Assembly: GCA_030590525.1 (NCBI GenBank)
Contig: JAUUYI010000010.1
Coordinates: 1 to 17,523 of the forward strand
Direction of reading: 5' to 3'
Length of the DNA stretch: 17,523 bases
Source: Sedimenticola sp.
Lineage (GTDB): Bacteria; Pseudomonadota; Gammaproteobacteria; Chromatiales; Chromatiaceae
The notes beneath the pieces were generated by a model. That model was given only the letters and a program-made list of their open reading frames with translations. It was not told the origin of the DNA and did not search any database. The first letter of the stretch is position 1, and each line of letters starts with the position of its first letter. This document shows positions 1-6,410 of the stretch, in pieces. Position numbers and translations under genes: made by a program.

Positions 1-386
1 ATCGTTCAGAATGACAATATCTCACTAAAGTCTTGCACTAAAAGTTCATAGTTTTGCCTACATGGCAAGGATTGTTCCTACAATCCTATTGCATTTCCTC
101 CATCCATGGAGGTCAGAAGTGCCGGTTTTGCAGGAGCAACATACCGGTCGATTCCTATTCTCGGACAGGCTCCTGGGAGTAACAGCCCCAAAGGATAGCA
201 TAACGATAAAAAAATATTCCAACCCGTGCTGAGCACCAACAATCATCCCTGTTTTCATGTGCCTTTCAAGTCTCCTAGATCGGCCTGCAGACCTTTTCCT
301 TTAGTTTTCCCGGATGCCGGTGGCACCTGAATCCCAAACCGATGTAGAATTCCGGCCTCGATCACCCTTAGGTATTCACTGAACTT
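1..386. other. gene-free left edge, 386 bp
   Basis: I see no supportable gene here. On the minus strand two short open frames (58-258 and 255-554) overlap by ATGA, which superficially resembles translational coupling. The second one, however, is largely the antisense of the cysZ start, and neither product resembles a family I know. There is no clear terminator or tRNA. The stretch probably holds the cysZ promoter, but I cannot point to convincing -35/-10 boxes. Confidence 0.5.
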
Positions 387-1121
387 ATGTATGGCAATCC
401 CCTCCTTGGTGCCGGTTATCTTATTCAGGGCCTGCGCCTGCTGCTCCGACCGGGACTGAAGCGCTATCTCATGATCCCGCTGGTCATCAATATCCTGGTC
501 TTTTCGCTGGTCGGCTGGCTGGGTTACAGCCAGTTTGAGGCTGTACTCGACCATTTTCTGCCTTCATCCAGCTGGCTGCACTATTTCAGGTGGATACTCT
601 GGCCTCTGTTCGCCCTCACTTTTCTGATCATCATATTCTACACTTTTACGCTGATCGCCAACCTTCTGGCCGCCCCTTTCAATGGCCTGCTGGCGGAAAA
701 GGTGGAGCTGTTGCTGACCGGAAAAACACCGCCGGACAGCCATGCCAGTATCGCTGCTGCGGTAATTCCCGCCCTGGCATCGGAATTACGCAAGCTGCTC
801 TATTTTCTGCTGAGGGCATTGCCATTGCTGCTGATTTCATTTATCCCGGGTGTGAACATCGCGGCCCCTTTCCTCTGGCTGGCCTTCAGCGCCTGGTTTC
901 TTGCCATTGAATACATGGATTACCCCATGGGAAATCATGGGTATGGCTTCAGAAAACAGCTCAAGGAATTGAAGCAGAGACGCCTTACCGCCCTCGGGTT
1001 CGGCGCTGGCCTGATCATTTTGATGATGATACCGGTGCTTAACTTTGCCGCCATGCCGGCCGCGGTGGCGGGCGCCACTGCGCTCTGGTGTGGACAGGAT
1101 GTGACCAAATCGGGGGATTGA
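387..1121 (+). CDS. cysZ: CysZ-type sulfate permease
   Basis: Predicted inner-membrane protein of 244 residues in the CysZ (EI24) family, which takes up sulfate for cysteine synthesis. The sequence shows several hydrophobic stretches: about residues 27-47, a long one at 68-97, 136-175 and 204-233. It also has two family-typical segments, IAAPFNGLLAE-like at about 90-103 and an EYMDYPMGNHGYGF block at 175-188. The length fits the family (roughly 230-260 residues). The ATG at 387 begins MYGNPLLGAGYLIQGLRLL, which aligns with the usual CysZ N-terminus; no strong Shine-Dalgarno precedes it, so the start is chosen on protein similarity. It stands alone here, convergent with the minus-strand aminotransferase, with no other cys gene nearby. 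The transport function is inferred from the family. Confidence 0.9.
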   Translation: MYGNPLLGAGYLIQGLRLLLRPGLKRYLMIPLVINILVFSLVGWLGYSQFEAVLDHFLPSSSWLHYFRWILWPLFALTFLIIIFYTFTLIANLLAAPFNGLLAEKVELLLTGKTPPDSHASIAAAVIPALASELRKLLYFLLRALPLLLISFIPGVNIAAPFLWLAFSAWFLAIEYMDYPMGNHGYGFRKQLKELKQRRLTALGFGAGLIILMMIPVLNFAAMPAAVAGATALWCGQDVTKSGD

Positions 1122-1168
1122 TAACCCAGGTTTTAGAATTCCTAACCCGGCAGAGCCGGAACCAAATA

Positions 1169-1293
1169 GTAGGGTGGGCACGTCTTTTGTGCCCACCATT
1201 GCGATACAAGGGTAAGCAGGGCCTCTCGACGGGATTAACCGGGTGCTTACATACAAGGAGCTTTGGTGGGCACAAACAACGTGCCCACCCTAC
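1169..1293. repeat. inverted repeat, GTAGGGTGGGCAC family
   Basis: Two near-identical arms face each other: about 1169-1198, beginning GTAGGGTGGGCACG, and about 1264-1293, ending CGTGCCCACCCTAC. Each arm is itself a small palindrome (GTGGGCAC with GTGCCCAC), so either one large cruciform or two hairpins could form. It sits between two convergent genes and may act as a bidirectional transcription barrier. A degenerate half copy lies at about 6417-6447, just before bufB. A weak separate hairpin (AAAGG / CCTTT, 1349-1363) overlaps the aminotransferase stop and could end the minus-strand transcript. Confidence 0.85.
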
Positions 1294-1362
1294 GGAGATT
1301 TCTTTGCATTTCTGTTCAAGATTTCAGTGGTAAGGTACTAACAATACAAAAGGCCCTTCCTT

Positions 1363-2538
1363 TCAATAGCGCTCGAGAAACCGCGACAATCTCTCCACGC
1401 CCTCTTTCAGCTTCGTGATACCCGTCGTATAGGCAAAGCGCAGATGTTGTCCGGGTTGGTTGTTGCCAAAATCCCGGCCCGGGGTCACTGCCACCCCCTG
1501 CTGCTCCAGCAGATCCATACAGAAGCCATAGCTGTCATCGGTAAAGGCAGCGCAATTGGCATAGAGATAAAACGCCCCCTGGGGAGTGGCCGGAATCTCG
1601 AACCCCAGTTCGCGCAGGGCCGGAAGCAGATAATCCCGCCGCTGCCTGAATGCCTGCCTGCGTTGTTCCAGTATCGTCAGGGTCTCCGGCTCAAATGCCG
1701 CCAGCGCAGCATGCTGAGCAGGCGTGGAGGCGGCCAGAAAAATATTTTGTGCCAGCCGGTCCACAGGCTCCACATAGACCTCAGGTGCGATCACCCATCC
1801 CAGGCGCCAACCTGTCATCCCGAAATATTTGGAAAAGCTGTTGATGACGAACAGGTCATCGGCTAGTGTCAAGGCTGTGCTGCTGCTGCCTTCATAGAGC
1901 AGGCCCTGGTAGATCTCATCGACCACCAGCAGGCCGTTGCGTTGTTCCGTCAGTTGATGAATCTGTCGTAACTCCCCCGGCGCTATCAAGGTCCCGGTGG
2001 GATTGGAAGGGGATGAGACCAGCACCACCCGGGTCTCAGGCGTCCATGCCTGCTCGACCCGCTCTGCATTCAGCTGGTATCCACTCTCCGGCCCAACCGC
2101 TATGGCTACCGGCTTGCCACCGACGAGGGAGACAAAATTACGATTGCAGGGGTATCCGGGGTCCGCCATCAGGACCACCTCCCCTGGATCGATCAGAACG
2201 CTCATGACCAGTTGCAGTGCACCCGATGCCCCGGGGGTCACGATGACCCGGCCCGGGTCGATCGACAGGCCATACTGGTCCGAATAGTAGCGTGCGATCG
2301 CAGCTCTCAATGCCGGCAGACCACAAGCAGGGGTGTAGTGGGTGAGCCCCGCCTCCAGTGCCCGCACCCCCGCCCGGATGATGGGGGCTGCCGTTTCAAA
2401 ATCGGGCTCTCCGACCTCCATGTGAATGATGGAGCGCCCGCCAGCCTCGAGGGAACGGGCGTGGGCCAGCAGCTTCATGACATGGAACGGCTGGATATCC
2501 TGCATCCGCCGTGCGGTCTTGAAGCGGGTCTTATCCAT
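1363..2538 (-). CDS. PLP-dependent class I/II aminotransferase
   Basis: Predicted cytosolic pyridoxal-phosphate aminotransferase of 391 residues (fold type I, AspC/AlaT-like group), moving an amino group between an amino acid and a 2-oxoacid. Visible markers are the SNPTG motif at 178-182 with cofactor-contacting N179, DEIY at 207-210 with D207 and Y210, the Schiff-base lysine K237 in SFSKYFGMTGWRLGW (234-248), and R367 in LRFAY, the expected carboxylate-binding arginine. The N-terminal VGEPDF at 42-47 is typical of the family. The length is normal and no key residue is missing. The exact substrate cannot be read from the sequence; aspartate, alanine or aromatic specificity are all possible. 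Its ATG (2536-2538) overlaps the end of the cbbY-like gene by 8 nt, so the two are probably translationally coupled. Confidence 0.92.
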   Translation of the reverse strand: MDKTRFKTARRMQDIQPFHVMKLLAHARSLEAGGRSIIHMEVGEPDFETAAPIIRAGVRALEAGLTHYTPACGLPALRAAIARYYSDQYGLSIDPGRVIVTPGASGALQLVMSVLIDPGEVVLMADPGYPCNRNFVSLVGGKPVAIAVGPESGYQLNAERVEQAWTPETRVVLVSSPSNPTGTLIAPGELRQIHQLTEQRNGLLVVDEIYQGLLYEGSSSTALTLADDLFVINSFSKYFGMTGWRLGWVIAPEVYVEPVDRLAQNIFLAASTPAQHAALAAFEPETLTILEQRRQAFRQRRDYLLPALRELGFEIPATPQGAFYLYANCAAFTDDSYGFCMDLLEQQGVAVTPGRDFGNNQPGQHLRFAYTTGITKLKEGVERLSRFLERY

Positions 2539-3304
2539 TCGCCTGTGCGTGTACCCGTTTCAACAGTTCCAGATCCACCATCTCCCGGCCCTGCATATCA
2601 CCATGAATGGCGTGGCAGGGTGCACCGGGGTCCCCCAGGTGATCCAGGATCAGAGTAGCACCATCGAAGTTCTCATGCCGGGTGTAGCCATTGACTGTAA
2701 CCACCAATGCACGAATACCCGATGAGAGTACCGACAGGACACCGTTGTGTGAATCTTCCAGGGCCAGGCAACGATCCGGATCGATGCCGAGCTGATTCAT
2801 CGCCCAGTTATATATATCCGGTGCCGGCTTTTTGGCTGGAACCACGTCGCCGGCCGCGATCACTTCGAACCAGGAACTGCCCTCTTTCCCCAGGGTGCTG
2901 TCCAATAGGGCAGTGACATTTTCCGGCGTGGTAGTGGTAACGATACCCAGCCGAAACCCCTGATCCCGGGCCTCCTGCAACAGACGCTGCACACCGCTTC
3001 TCAGTGGAATACGGCCCTCGGCCATCAGTGCGTTGTAGTGGCCTGTCTTGGATTGGTGCAACCCGGCGATAAAATCATCGAGATCGGCAGGTTTATCAAA
3101 ATCCTGGTTATATCGATCAAGGTAAAAGCGGATTCGTTCCTTGCCTCCCGTCACCGCGAGCAACTTACCATAGAGTTCTTCACTCCACTCCCAGTCCAGA
3201 CCGGCCTCCGCAAACGCGGCATTGAACGCCACCCGGTGTCCTTCACGCTCGGTATCTGCCATGGTACCGTCCACATCGAACAACAAAGCCTCTAATTTCG
3301 CCAT
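2531..3304 (-). CDS. cbbY: CbbY-like HAD phosphatase
   Basis: A 257-residue haloacid-dehalogenase hydrolase. All four HAD motifs are present: DVDGT with nucleophile D10 and acid D12, the T-rich motif II IVTTTT at 121-126, K158 in AKKPAPDIY (motif III), and ED at 183-184 in ALEDSHNG (motif IV). The helical cap segment with TGGKERIRFYL (52-62) and the GYTRHENFDGA stretch (206-216) match the CbbY subgroup. In photosynthetic and autotrophic organisms that subgroup dephosphorylates xylulose-1,5-bisphosphate, a misfire inhibitor of Rubisco. Assignment to CbbY rather than a general beta-phosphoglucomutase-like phosphatase is by motif resemblance. An AGGAA lies about 11 nt before the ATG, a loose ribosome-binding site. 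The gene is first in a two-gene minus-strand unit with the aminotransferase and diverges from dksA. No other Calvin-cycle gene is in the window. Confidence 0.85.
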   Translation of the reverse strand: MAKLEALLFDVDGTMADTEREGHRVAFNAAFAEAGLDWEWSEELYGKLLAVTGGKERIRFYLDRYNQDFDKPADLDDFIAGLHQSKTGHYNALMAEGRIPLRSGVQRLLQEARDQGFRLGIVTTTTPENVTALLDSTLGKEGSSWFEVIAAGDVVPAKKPAPDIYNWAMNQLGIDPDRCLALEDSHNGVLSVLSSGIRALVVTVNGYTRHENFDGATLILDHLGDPGAPCHAIHGDMQGREMVDLELLKRVHAQANG

Positions 3305-3420
3305 CGTTATAAAGTTCCTGATTTCTGATAAATTCCTGTTAATGCCCGGGCAACTTACCCAAACAGGCGCATGGATTCACCCCATTGTGCCAGAATTCCC
3401 AATCATTGAGGGGGTGATTC

Positions 3421-3450
3421 TTGCTCAAGAGACAGAAATCTGGTTAAGAT
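3421..3450 (+). promoter_or_regulatory. possible sigma70 promoter of dksA
   Basis: TTGCTC at 3421-3426 and TAAGAT at 3445-3450 are separated by 18 bp and lie about 37 bp before the dksA start. Each box matches only part of the consensus, so this is a suggestion based on position and spacing. The 183-bp region 3305-3487 must also hold the divergent promoter of the cbbY-like gene. Confidence 0.3.
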
Positions 3451-3487
3451 AGAGAGCTTCATCGAAGTAGTTTTCAGGAGTTACTGA

Positions 3488-3931
3488 ATGGCTGCAAAAA
3501 AGAAGGCTGAACGTGATCTGATCGGCCCGTTCAGCTTCAAGCCCTATCATCCTCAAAAGGATGAGGAGTACATGAACCAGGACCAGGAGGCCCATTTCAG
3601 GTCTATCCTGGAGCGCTGGAAAAAAGATCTAATGGAAGAAGTGGACCGCACTGTACACCACATGCAGGATGAGGCGGCGAGCTTCCCCGACCCCAATGAC
3701 CGGGCGACGCAGGAGTCGGAATTCAGCCTGGAACTACGCACCCGGGACCGGGAACGTAAACTGATCAAAAAAATCGACGACACCATCGAGCTGATCGACA
3801 GCCACGAATATGGCTACTGTGAGGCCTGTGGGGTAGAGATCGGTATACGCCGCCTGGAAGCCCGCCCAACGGCCACACTCTGCATCGACTGCAAAACCCT
3901 GGATGAGATCCGGGAAAAACAGATGAGCTAA
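3488..3931 (+). CDS. dksA: RNA polymerase-binding factor DksA
   Basis: Cytosolic transcription factor of 147 residues that enters the secondary channel of RNA polymerase and, with ppGpp, reprograms rRNA and amino-acid promoters. The sequence shows the coiled-coil tip FPDPNDRATQE at 66-76, where D68 and D71 correspond to the functional tip aspartates of E. coli DksA. It also has the helix SLELRTRDRERKLIKKI (80-96) and a four-cysteine zinc finger (C111, C114, C132, C135). The C-terminal LCIDCKTLDEIREKQM is almost the enterobacterial sequence. The start is well supported: AGGAG at 3476-3480 lies 7 nt before the ATG. It is a full-length, canonical, cysteine-complete form, unlike the zinc-free DksA2 paralogues. 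gluQ follows 68 nt downstream, the common gammaproteobacterial order. Confidence 0.97.
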   Translation: MAAKKKAERDLIGPFSFKPYHPQKDEEYMNQDQEAHFRSILERWKKDLMEEVDRTVHHMQDEAASFPDPNDRATQESEFSLELRTRDRERKLIKKIDDTIELIDSHEYGYCEACGVEIGIRRLEARPTATLCIDCKTLDEIREKQMS

Positions 3932-3933
3932 GG

Positions 3934-3997
3934 GCCGCCCTCCCATCACCTTGTCCTGGCGCCCGTCCAGCGGATAAAACGGGCTTTTGAGGGCGGC
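3934..3997 (+). promoter_or_regulatory. dksA-gluQ intergenic hairpins masking the gluQ ribosome-binding site
   Basis: Two nested structures are visible. The inner one is a terminator-like hairpin, GCCCGT (3961-3966) with ACGGGC (3979-3984), followed by TTTT. The outer one is a perfect 9-bp, GC-rich stem, GCCGCCCTC (3934-3942) with GAGGGCGGC (3989-3997); its right arm is the Shine-Dalgarno region of gluQ. A transcriptional terminator between dksA and gluQ has been reported in Shigella flexneri, so attenuation of gluQ here is plausible. The outer stem adds a possible translational block. The pairing is seen directly; the regulatory role is inferred. Confidence 0.6.
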
Positions 3998-3999
3998 GT

Positions 4000-4923
4000 A
4001 TGCAGGTCACCTATCGCGGGCGCTTCGCCCCTTCACCCAGCGGCCCCCTTCACTTCGGCTCGCTGGTAGCCGCCCTGGGCAGCTACCTCGACGCCCGCAG
4101 CCAGCAGGGTGAGTGGCTGCTGCGGATGGAAGATCTCGATCCACCGAGAGAAGAGCCGGGTGCTGCGGACACCATTCTGCGCACGCTCGAGGCATTCGGG
4201 TTCGAATGGGATAGTGAGGTGCTCTACCAGAGCCGGCGCCAGACCGCTTACGGCGTTGCAGAAGAAGAGTTGATCGCCCGGGGAGTGGCATACCCATGCG
4301 CCTGCACACGTCGCGAGGTTGCCGCGGCGGGGCTGCAGGGAGTCGATGGCCCCCGCTATCCAGGCACCTGCCGCAACGGAACCCGTAACGGGAGGAACGC
4401 CCGCTCCATCCGGGTACGGGTCGATGACGATCCACTCCAGTTTGATGACCGCATCAATGGAGAGATCAGCCAGCGACTGGCCCGCGACAGCGGTGATTTT
4501 ATCATTCGCCGCACCGACGGGTTGTTTGCCTATCAACTGGCGGTAGTGGTCGATGATGCGTTTCAGGGAATCACCCATGTGGTACGGGGTGCGGACCTTC
4601 TCTCATCGACCCCTCGTCAGATCCACTTGCAGCGCCTTCTGGGCCTGCCTCTACCCGACTACGCCCACCTGCCACTGGCGCTGGGCTCTGACGGAAAGAA
4701 ACTTAGCAAACAGAGCCACGCGCGACCGATCTTGAGCAGCAATCCCGTCCCCTCCCTGACCACTGCCCTGCGATTCCTGAACCAGCCTCCTCCACCCGGG
4801 CCACCTGCCAGCCTGCAGGAGTTCTGGGAATGGGCTATTGAGCATTGGAATCTGACAGCAGTTAAAGCAGAACCTAGGGTAAAAACAGGACCTAGGGCCG
4901 AGGAAAAACAGGACCTAGGATAA
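4000..4923 (+). CDS. gluQ: glutamyl-Q tRNA(Asp) synthetase
   Basis: A 307-residue truncated glutamyl-tRNA synthetase paralogue that attaches glutamate to the queuosine of tRNA-Asp. It carries the HIGH-like motif in PSPSGPLHFGSL (11-22), the zinc ligands C100, C102, Y120 and C124 (CAC...YPGTC), and the KMSKS-like KKLSKQ at 233-238. It ends after the catalytic core with no anticodon-binding domain, as expected for the family. A GAGGG lies about 6 nt before the ATG. The last roughly 19 residues (289-307) are unusual: they are rich in K, E, P and R and are encoded by a repeat based on AGGACCTAGG. The gene appears to run into the repeat before finding a stop. It lies 68 nt after dksA and is probably co-transcribed with it. 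Confidence 0.95.
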   Translation: MQVTYRGRFAPSPSGPLHFGSLVAALGSYLDARSQQGEWLLRMEDLDPPREEPGAADTILRTLEAFGFEWDSEVLYQSRRQTAYGVAEEELIARGVAYPCACTRREVAAAGLQGVDGPRYPGTCRNGTRNGRNARSIRVRVDDDPLQFDDRINGEISQRLARDSGDFIIRRTDGLFAYQLAVVVDDAFQGITHVVRGADLLSSTPRQIHLQRLLGLPLPDYAHLPLALGSDGKKLSKQSHARPILSSNPVPSLTTALRFLNQPPPPGPPASLQEFWEWAIEHWNLTAVKAEPRVKTGPRAEEKQDLG

Positions 4924-4957
4924 AAGCAGGACCGGGGACCGAGGTACCAGGACCGAG
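4871..4957. repeat. short tandem repeats based on AGGACCTAGG
   Basis: Degenerate units such as AACCTAGGG, CAGGACCTAGGG, CAGGACCTAGGA and CAGGACCGAGG recur at roughly 20-30 bp steps. The repeat overlaps the 3' end of gluQ. Related pieces reappear at about 5070-5105 (AGCAGGACCAAGG, CAGGACTAAGG) and, in inverted form, at about 5226-5258 (CCTAGTACCTAGATCCTAG). Confidence 0.65.
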
Positions 4958-5230
4958 GAAAAGCCCGTTTGATTCCCCTCACCCTGTCCCTCTCCCTGAG
5001 GGAGAGGGGACCCTTTGTTAGGGGTATGGTTGTTAATTCAAGCTTCTTGCGCTGTCAAGCAGAGCGTAGGAACTAGAAAAAGCAGGACCAAGGTACCAGG
5101 ACTAAGGAAAAGAAAAAAACCAAAGGCAGAACCATCCTATCCTGGAATCTTGGTCCTTACCATCAACGAAGGGTCCCCTCTCCCCCCGGGAGAGGGACAG
5201 GGTGAGGGGAATCAACGGTGGGCTTTTCCT
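4956..5230. repeat. 275-bp element with long inverted arms (MITE-like)
   Basis: Left arm 4956-5015 and right arm about 5169-5230 are nearly complementary over about 60 bp. The arms start AGGAAAAGCCC and end GGGCTTTTCCT, and share GATTCCCCTCACCCTGTCC in inverted form. Within each arm lies the common CTCTCCCTGAGGGAGAGG-type palindrome. About 150 bp separate the arms and contain no convincing gene, only CTAG-rich repeat pieces. Together with flanking repeats it fills the 341-bp gap between gluQ and the tRNA. It could be a non-autonomous mobile element or a REP pair; no target-site duplication is obvious. Confidence 0.7.
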
Positions 5231-5264
5231 AGTACCTAGATCCTAGTATCTAGTATCTTAAACA

Positions 5265-5352
5265 TGGTGCCCGGGGCCGGACTTGAACCGGCACGATCGC
5301 AATGATCGGCGGATTTTAAGTCCGCTGCGTCTACCAATTTCGCCACCCGGGC
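5265..5352 (-). tRNA. tRNA-Leu (anticodon UAA)
   Basis: On the minus strand the gene begins GCCCGGG and ends CCCGGGC-A-CCA, giving a perfect 7-bp acceptor stem with encoded CCA (5265-5267). The anticodon stem is GCGGA/TCCGC with loop CTTAAAA, so the anticodon is TAA, reading UUA leucine codons. The T-arm GCCGG-TTCAAGT-CCGGC is intact. The long variable arm GATCATTGCGATC marks a class II tRNA, consistent with leucine; total length with CCA is 88 nt. It stands alone, with repeats on both sides. Confidence 0.95.
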
Positions 5353-5613
5353 GTCTACTCCGATGAACGACTATCCAACCTGTATCACTCTGCGCGAATG
5401 CATTAATCCAGCTTGCGATTCCTTTAATATCAACAGGTTATAAATGCCACGTTCTAAGCCATATATGGTACCGCCTGACGGGTGAATGGTAAAGCGCGGT
5501 ACGTATCCAGTTGATGGCAATTTCCGGTTTAGAGTAATGAACTCAAGTTTCGGAGTTCGGACGATATAAAAGGCTGAATCAGGCCGTCCCTTCTTCCTCA
5601 AATTGCTTGTTCC

Positions 5614-5705
5614 CCTGATCGAGTGGGTAGATTGCCGTTGTAGGGCCGAATTCATTCGGCCGATTCGGTGGTCGAATAAATTCGACCCTACATTTCTGCT
5701 GACAG
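5614..5705 (-). repeat. 92-bp palindromic element, copy 1
   Basis: This contains two small palindromes side by side, GGCCGAATTCATTCGGCC-type and GGTCGAATAAATTCGACC-type, bounded by GTAGG/CCTAC. Its reverse complement matches 14455-14546 over exactly 92 bp, with about 6 differences counted by eye, and similarity stops sharply on both sides. It belongs to the same family as the shorter palindromes at 9930-10135. Confidence 0.85.
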
Positions 5706-5877
5706 CAATGAACACCGAAACTTGAGGTAATGAAATATATCTGCCGGATTGCAGGTCTTTTATCGGTGAAAGGGCCACTGACAAGGGCGCCGGTCGTGCT
5801 CACCGATGAAAAAATTATCACCACCACGGGTCAGCGCAACTTGTATCGTTTGCCATTTCAACATATATTCGGATTAC

Positions 5878-5900
5878 CCCAGTGCTAAACTGGGTTTTTT
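5878..5900 (+). terminator. small intrinsic terminator upstream of bufA
   Basis: Stem CCCAGT (5878-5883) pairs with ACTGGG (5889-5894) across a GCTAA loop and is followed by six T. It sits just before the putative bufA -10 box. It may therefore insulate bufA from upstream transcription, or act as a leader attenuator if the true promoter lies further upstream. Confidence 0.5.
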
Positions 5901-5915
5901 CCGATGATTATTAAC

Positions 5916-5921
5916 TATAAT
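5916..5921 (+). promoter_or_regulatory. putative bufA -10 box (TATAAT)
   Basis: A perfect TATAAT lies about 46 bp before the bufA ATG in AT-rich sequence. The expected -35 position is occupied by a GGTTTT-like stretch that overlaps the terminator tail and does not match TTGACA. The promoter may therefore need an activator or be read by another sigma factor. Confidence 0.4.
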
Positions 5922-5966
5922 AAATCCAACCCATCGAAGTCCCGTGGAAAATGAGGAGTTAGACGA

Positions 5967-6236
5967 ATGAATCTGAAGAAAAAACTTTCCGGTGCGGCTA
6001 TCGCTACCGCTGCTGCAGGCCTTTTCATGGCAGGTGCAGTCACAACGACCGCAACTGCAGGCGAGTCTGCCGAGGCCAAGGTCCACTGTTTTGGCGTCAA
6101 TGGGTGCAAGGGTCAGACGGCCTGCGCCACGGCCACCAATGCCTGCAATGGGTTGAACAGTTGCAAAGGCAAAGGCTGGCTGCCAATGACTGCCCAGGAG
6201 TGTAGCGACAAGGGTGGCGAGGTCAAAGCCGAGTAA
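5967..6236 (+). CDS. bufA2: BufA2-like bufferin precursor (RiPP metallophore)
   Basis: A predicted exported peptide of 89 residues. Residues 1-31 form a signal peptide: a basic start MNLKKK, a hydrophobic Ala/Gly core and a probable cleavage after ATA, before GES. The mature part has six cysteines (C41, C47, C53, C60, C66, C79), the first five spaced 5-6 residues apart. There is a repeated theme, GVNGCKGQ (43-50) and GLNSCKGK (62-69), followed by GWLPM and ECSDKGG. This pattern resembles BufA2-family bufferins, ribosomally made copper-binding peptides whose cysteines are modified by a MNIO enzyme. The next genes are exactly that enzyme and its partner. GAGGAG at 5953-5958 lies 8 nt before the ATG. 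The family call rests on signal peptide, cysteine pattern and neighbours; metal identity and modified residues are inferred. Confidence 0.88.
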   Translation: MNLKKKLSGAAIATAAAGLFMAGAVTTTATAGESAEAKVHCFGVNGCKGQTACATATNACNGLNSCKGKGWLPMTAQECSDKGGEVKAE

Positions 6237-6255
6237 CAGGATACCTTACAACTGG

Positions 6256-6276
6256 CTTCCACGCAGAGCGTGGGAG
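6256..6276. repeat. hairpin after bufA (CTTCCACGC / GCGTGGGAG)
   Basis: A 9-bp stem with one G-T pair and loop AGA begins 20 nt after the bufA stop. There is no T-run, so it is not a classical terminator. It could protect the 3' end of a bufA transcript and uncouple precursor levels from enzyme levels. Confidence 0.6.
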
Positions 6277-6331
6277 TCAATTTCAGATATCCTGATCTCG
6301 CGGATAATACATTGATACCAAAACGCATAGT

Positions 6332-6410
6332 GTAGGTTGGCGCTGAGGAACGAAGCCCAACTTTCAGTGCGAATTCTGTGTTGGACTTCGCAAGCTCAGC
6401 ACCAACCTAC
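6332..6410. repeat. inverted repeat, GTAGGTTGG family, between bufA and bufB
   Basis: Arms 6332-6361 and 6380-6410 are inverted copies starting GTAGGTTGG and ending CCAACCTAC, with a few mismatches. A degenerate half copy of the GTGGGCACAAACAACGTGCCC repeat (complete at 1169-1293) follows at about 6417-6447. These repeats fill much of the 218-bp gap between bufA and bufB. Confidence 0.8.

Larger units (their letters stand above)
5353..5966. other. 614-bp gene-free region before bufA
   Basis: I find no convincing coding region. A 137-residue minus-strand frame (5371-5784) runs through palindromic repeats and has no recognisable domain. Contents seen are an outer inverted pair around TCAAGTTTCGG (5536-5558 with 5710-5731), the 92-bp palindromic element at 5614-5705, a small terminator at 5878-5900 and the presumed bufA promoter at 5916-5921. 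The tRNA-Leu promoter should lie just above 5352 on the minus strand, but I could not identify its boxes. Confidence 0.6.

Noticed and set aside
58..554. Two minus-strand frames (66 and 99 residues) with an ATGA overlap at 255-258
   Set aside because: Half of the upstream frame is antisense to the start of cysZ, there is no recognisable domain or ribosome-binding site, and the composition is like non-coding DNA.
5371..5784. 137-residue minus-strand frame upstream of bufA
   Set aside because: It runs through the 92-bp palindromic element and the outer inverted pair, and its product has no family features.
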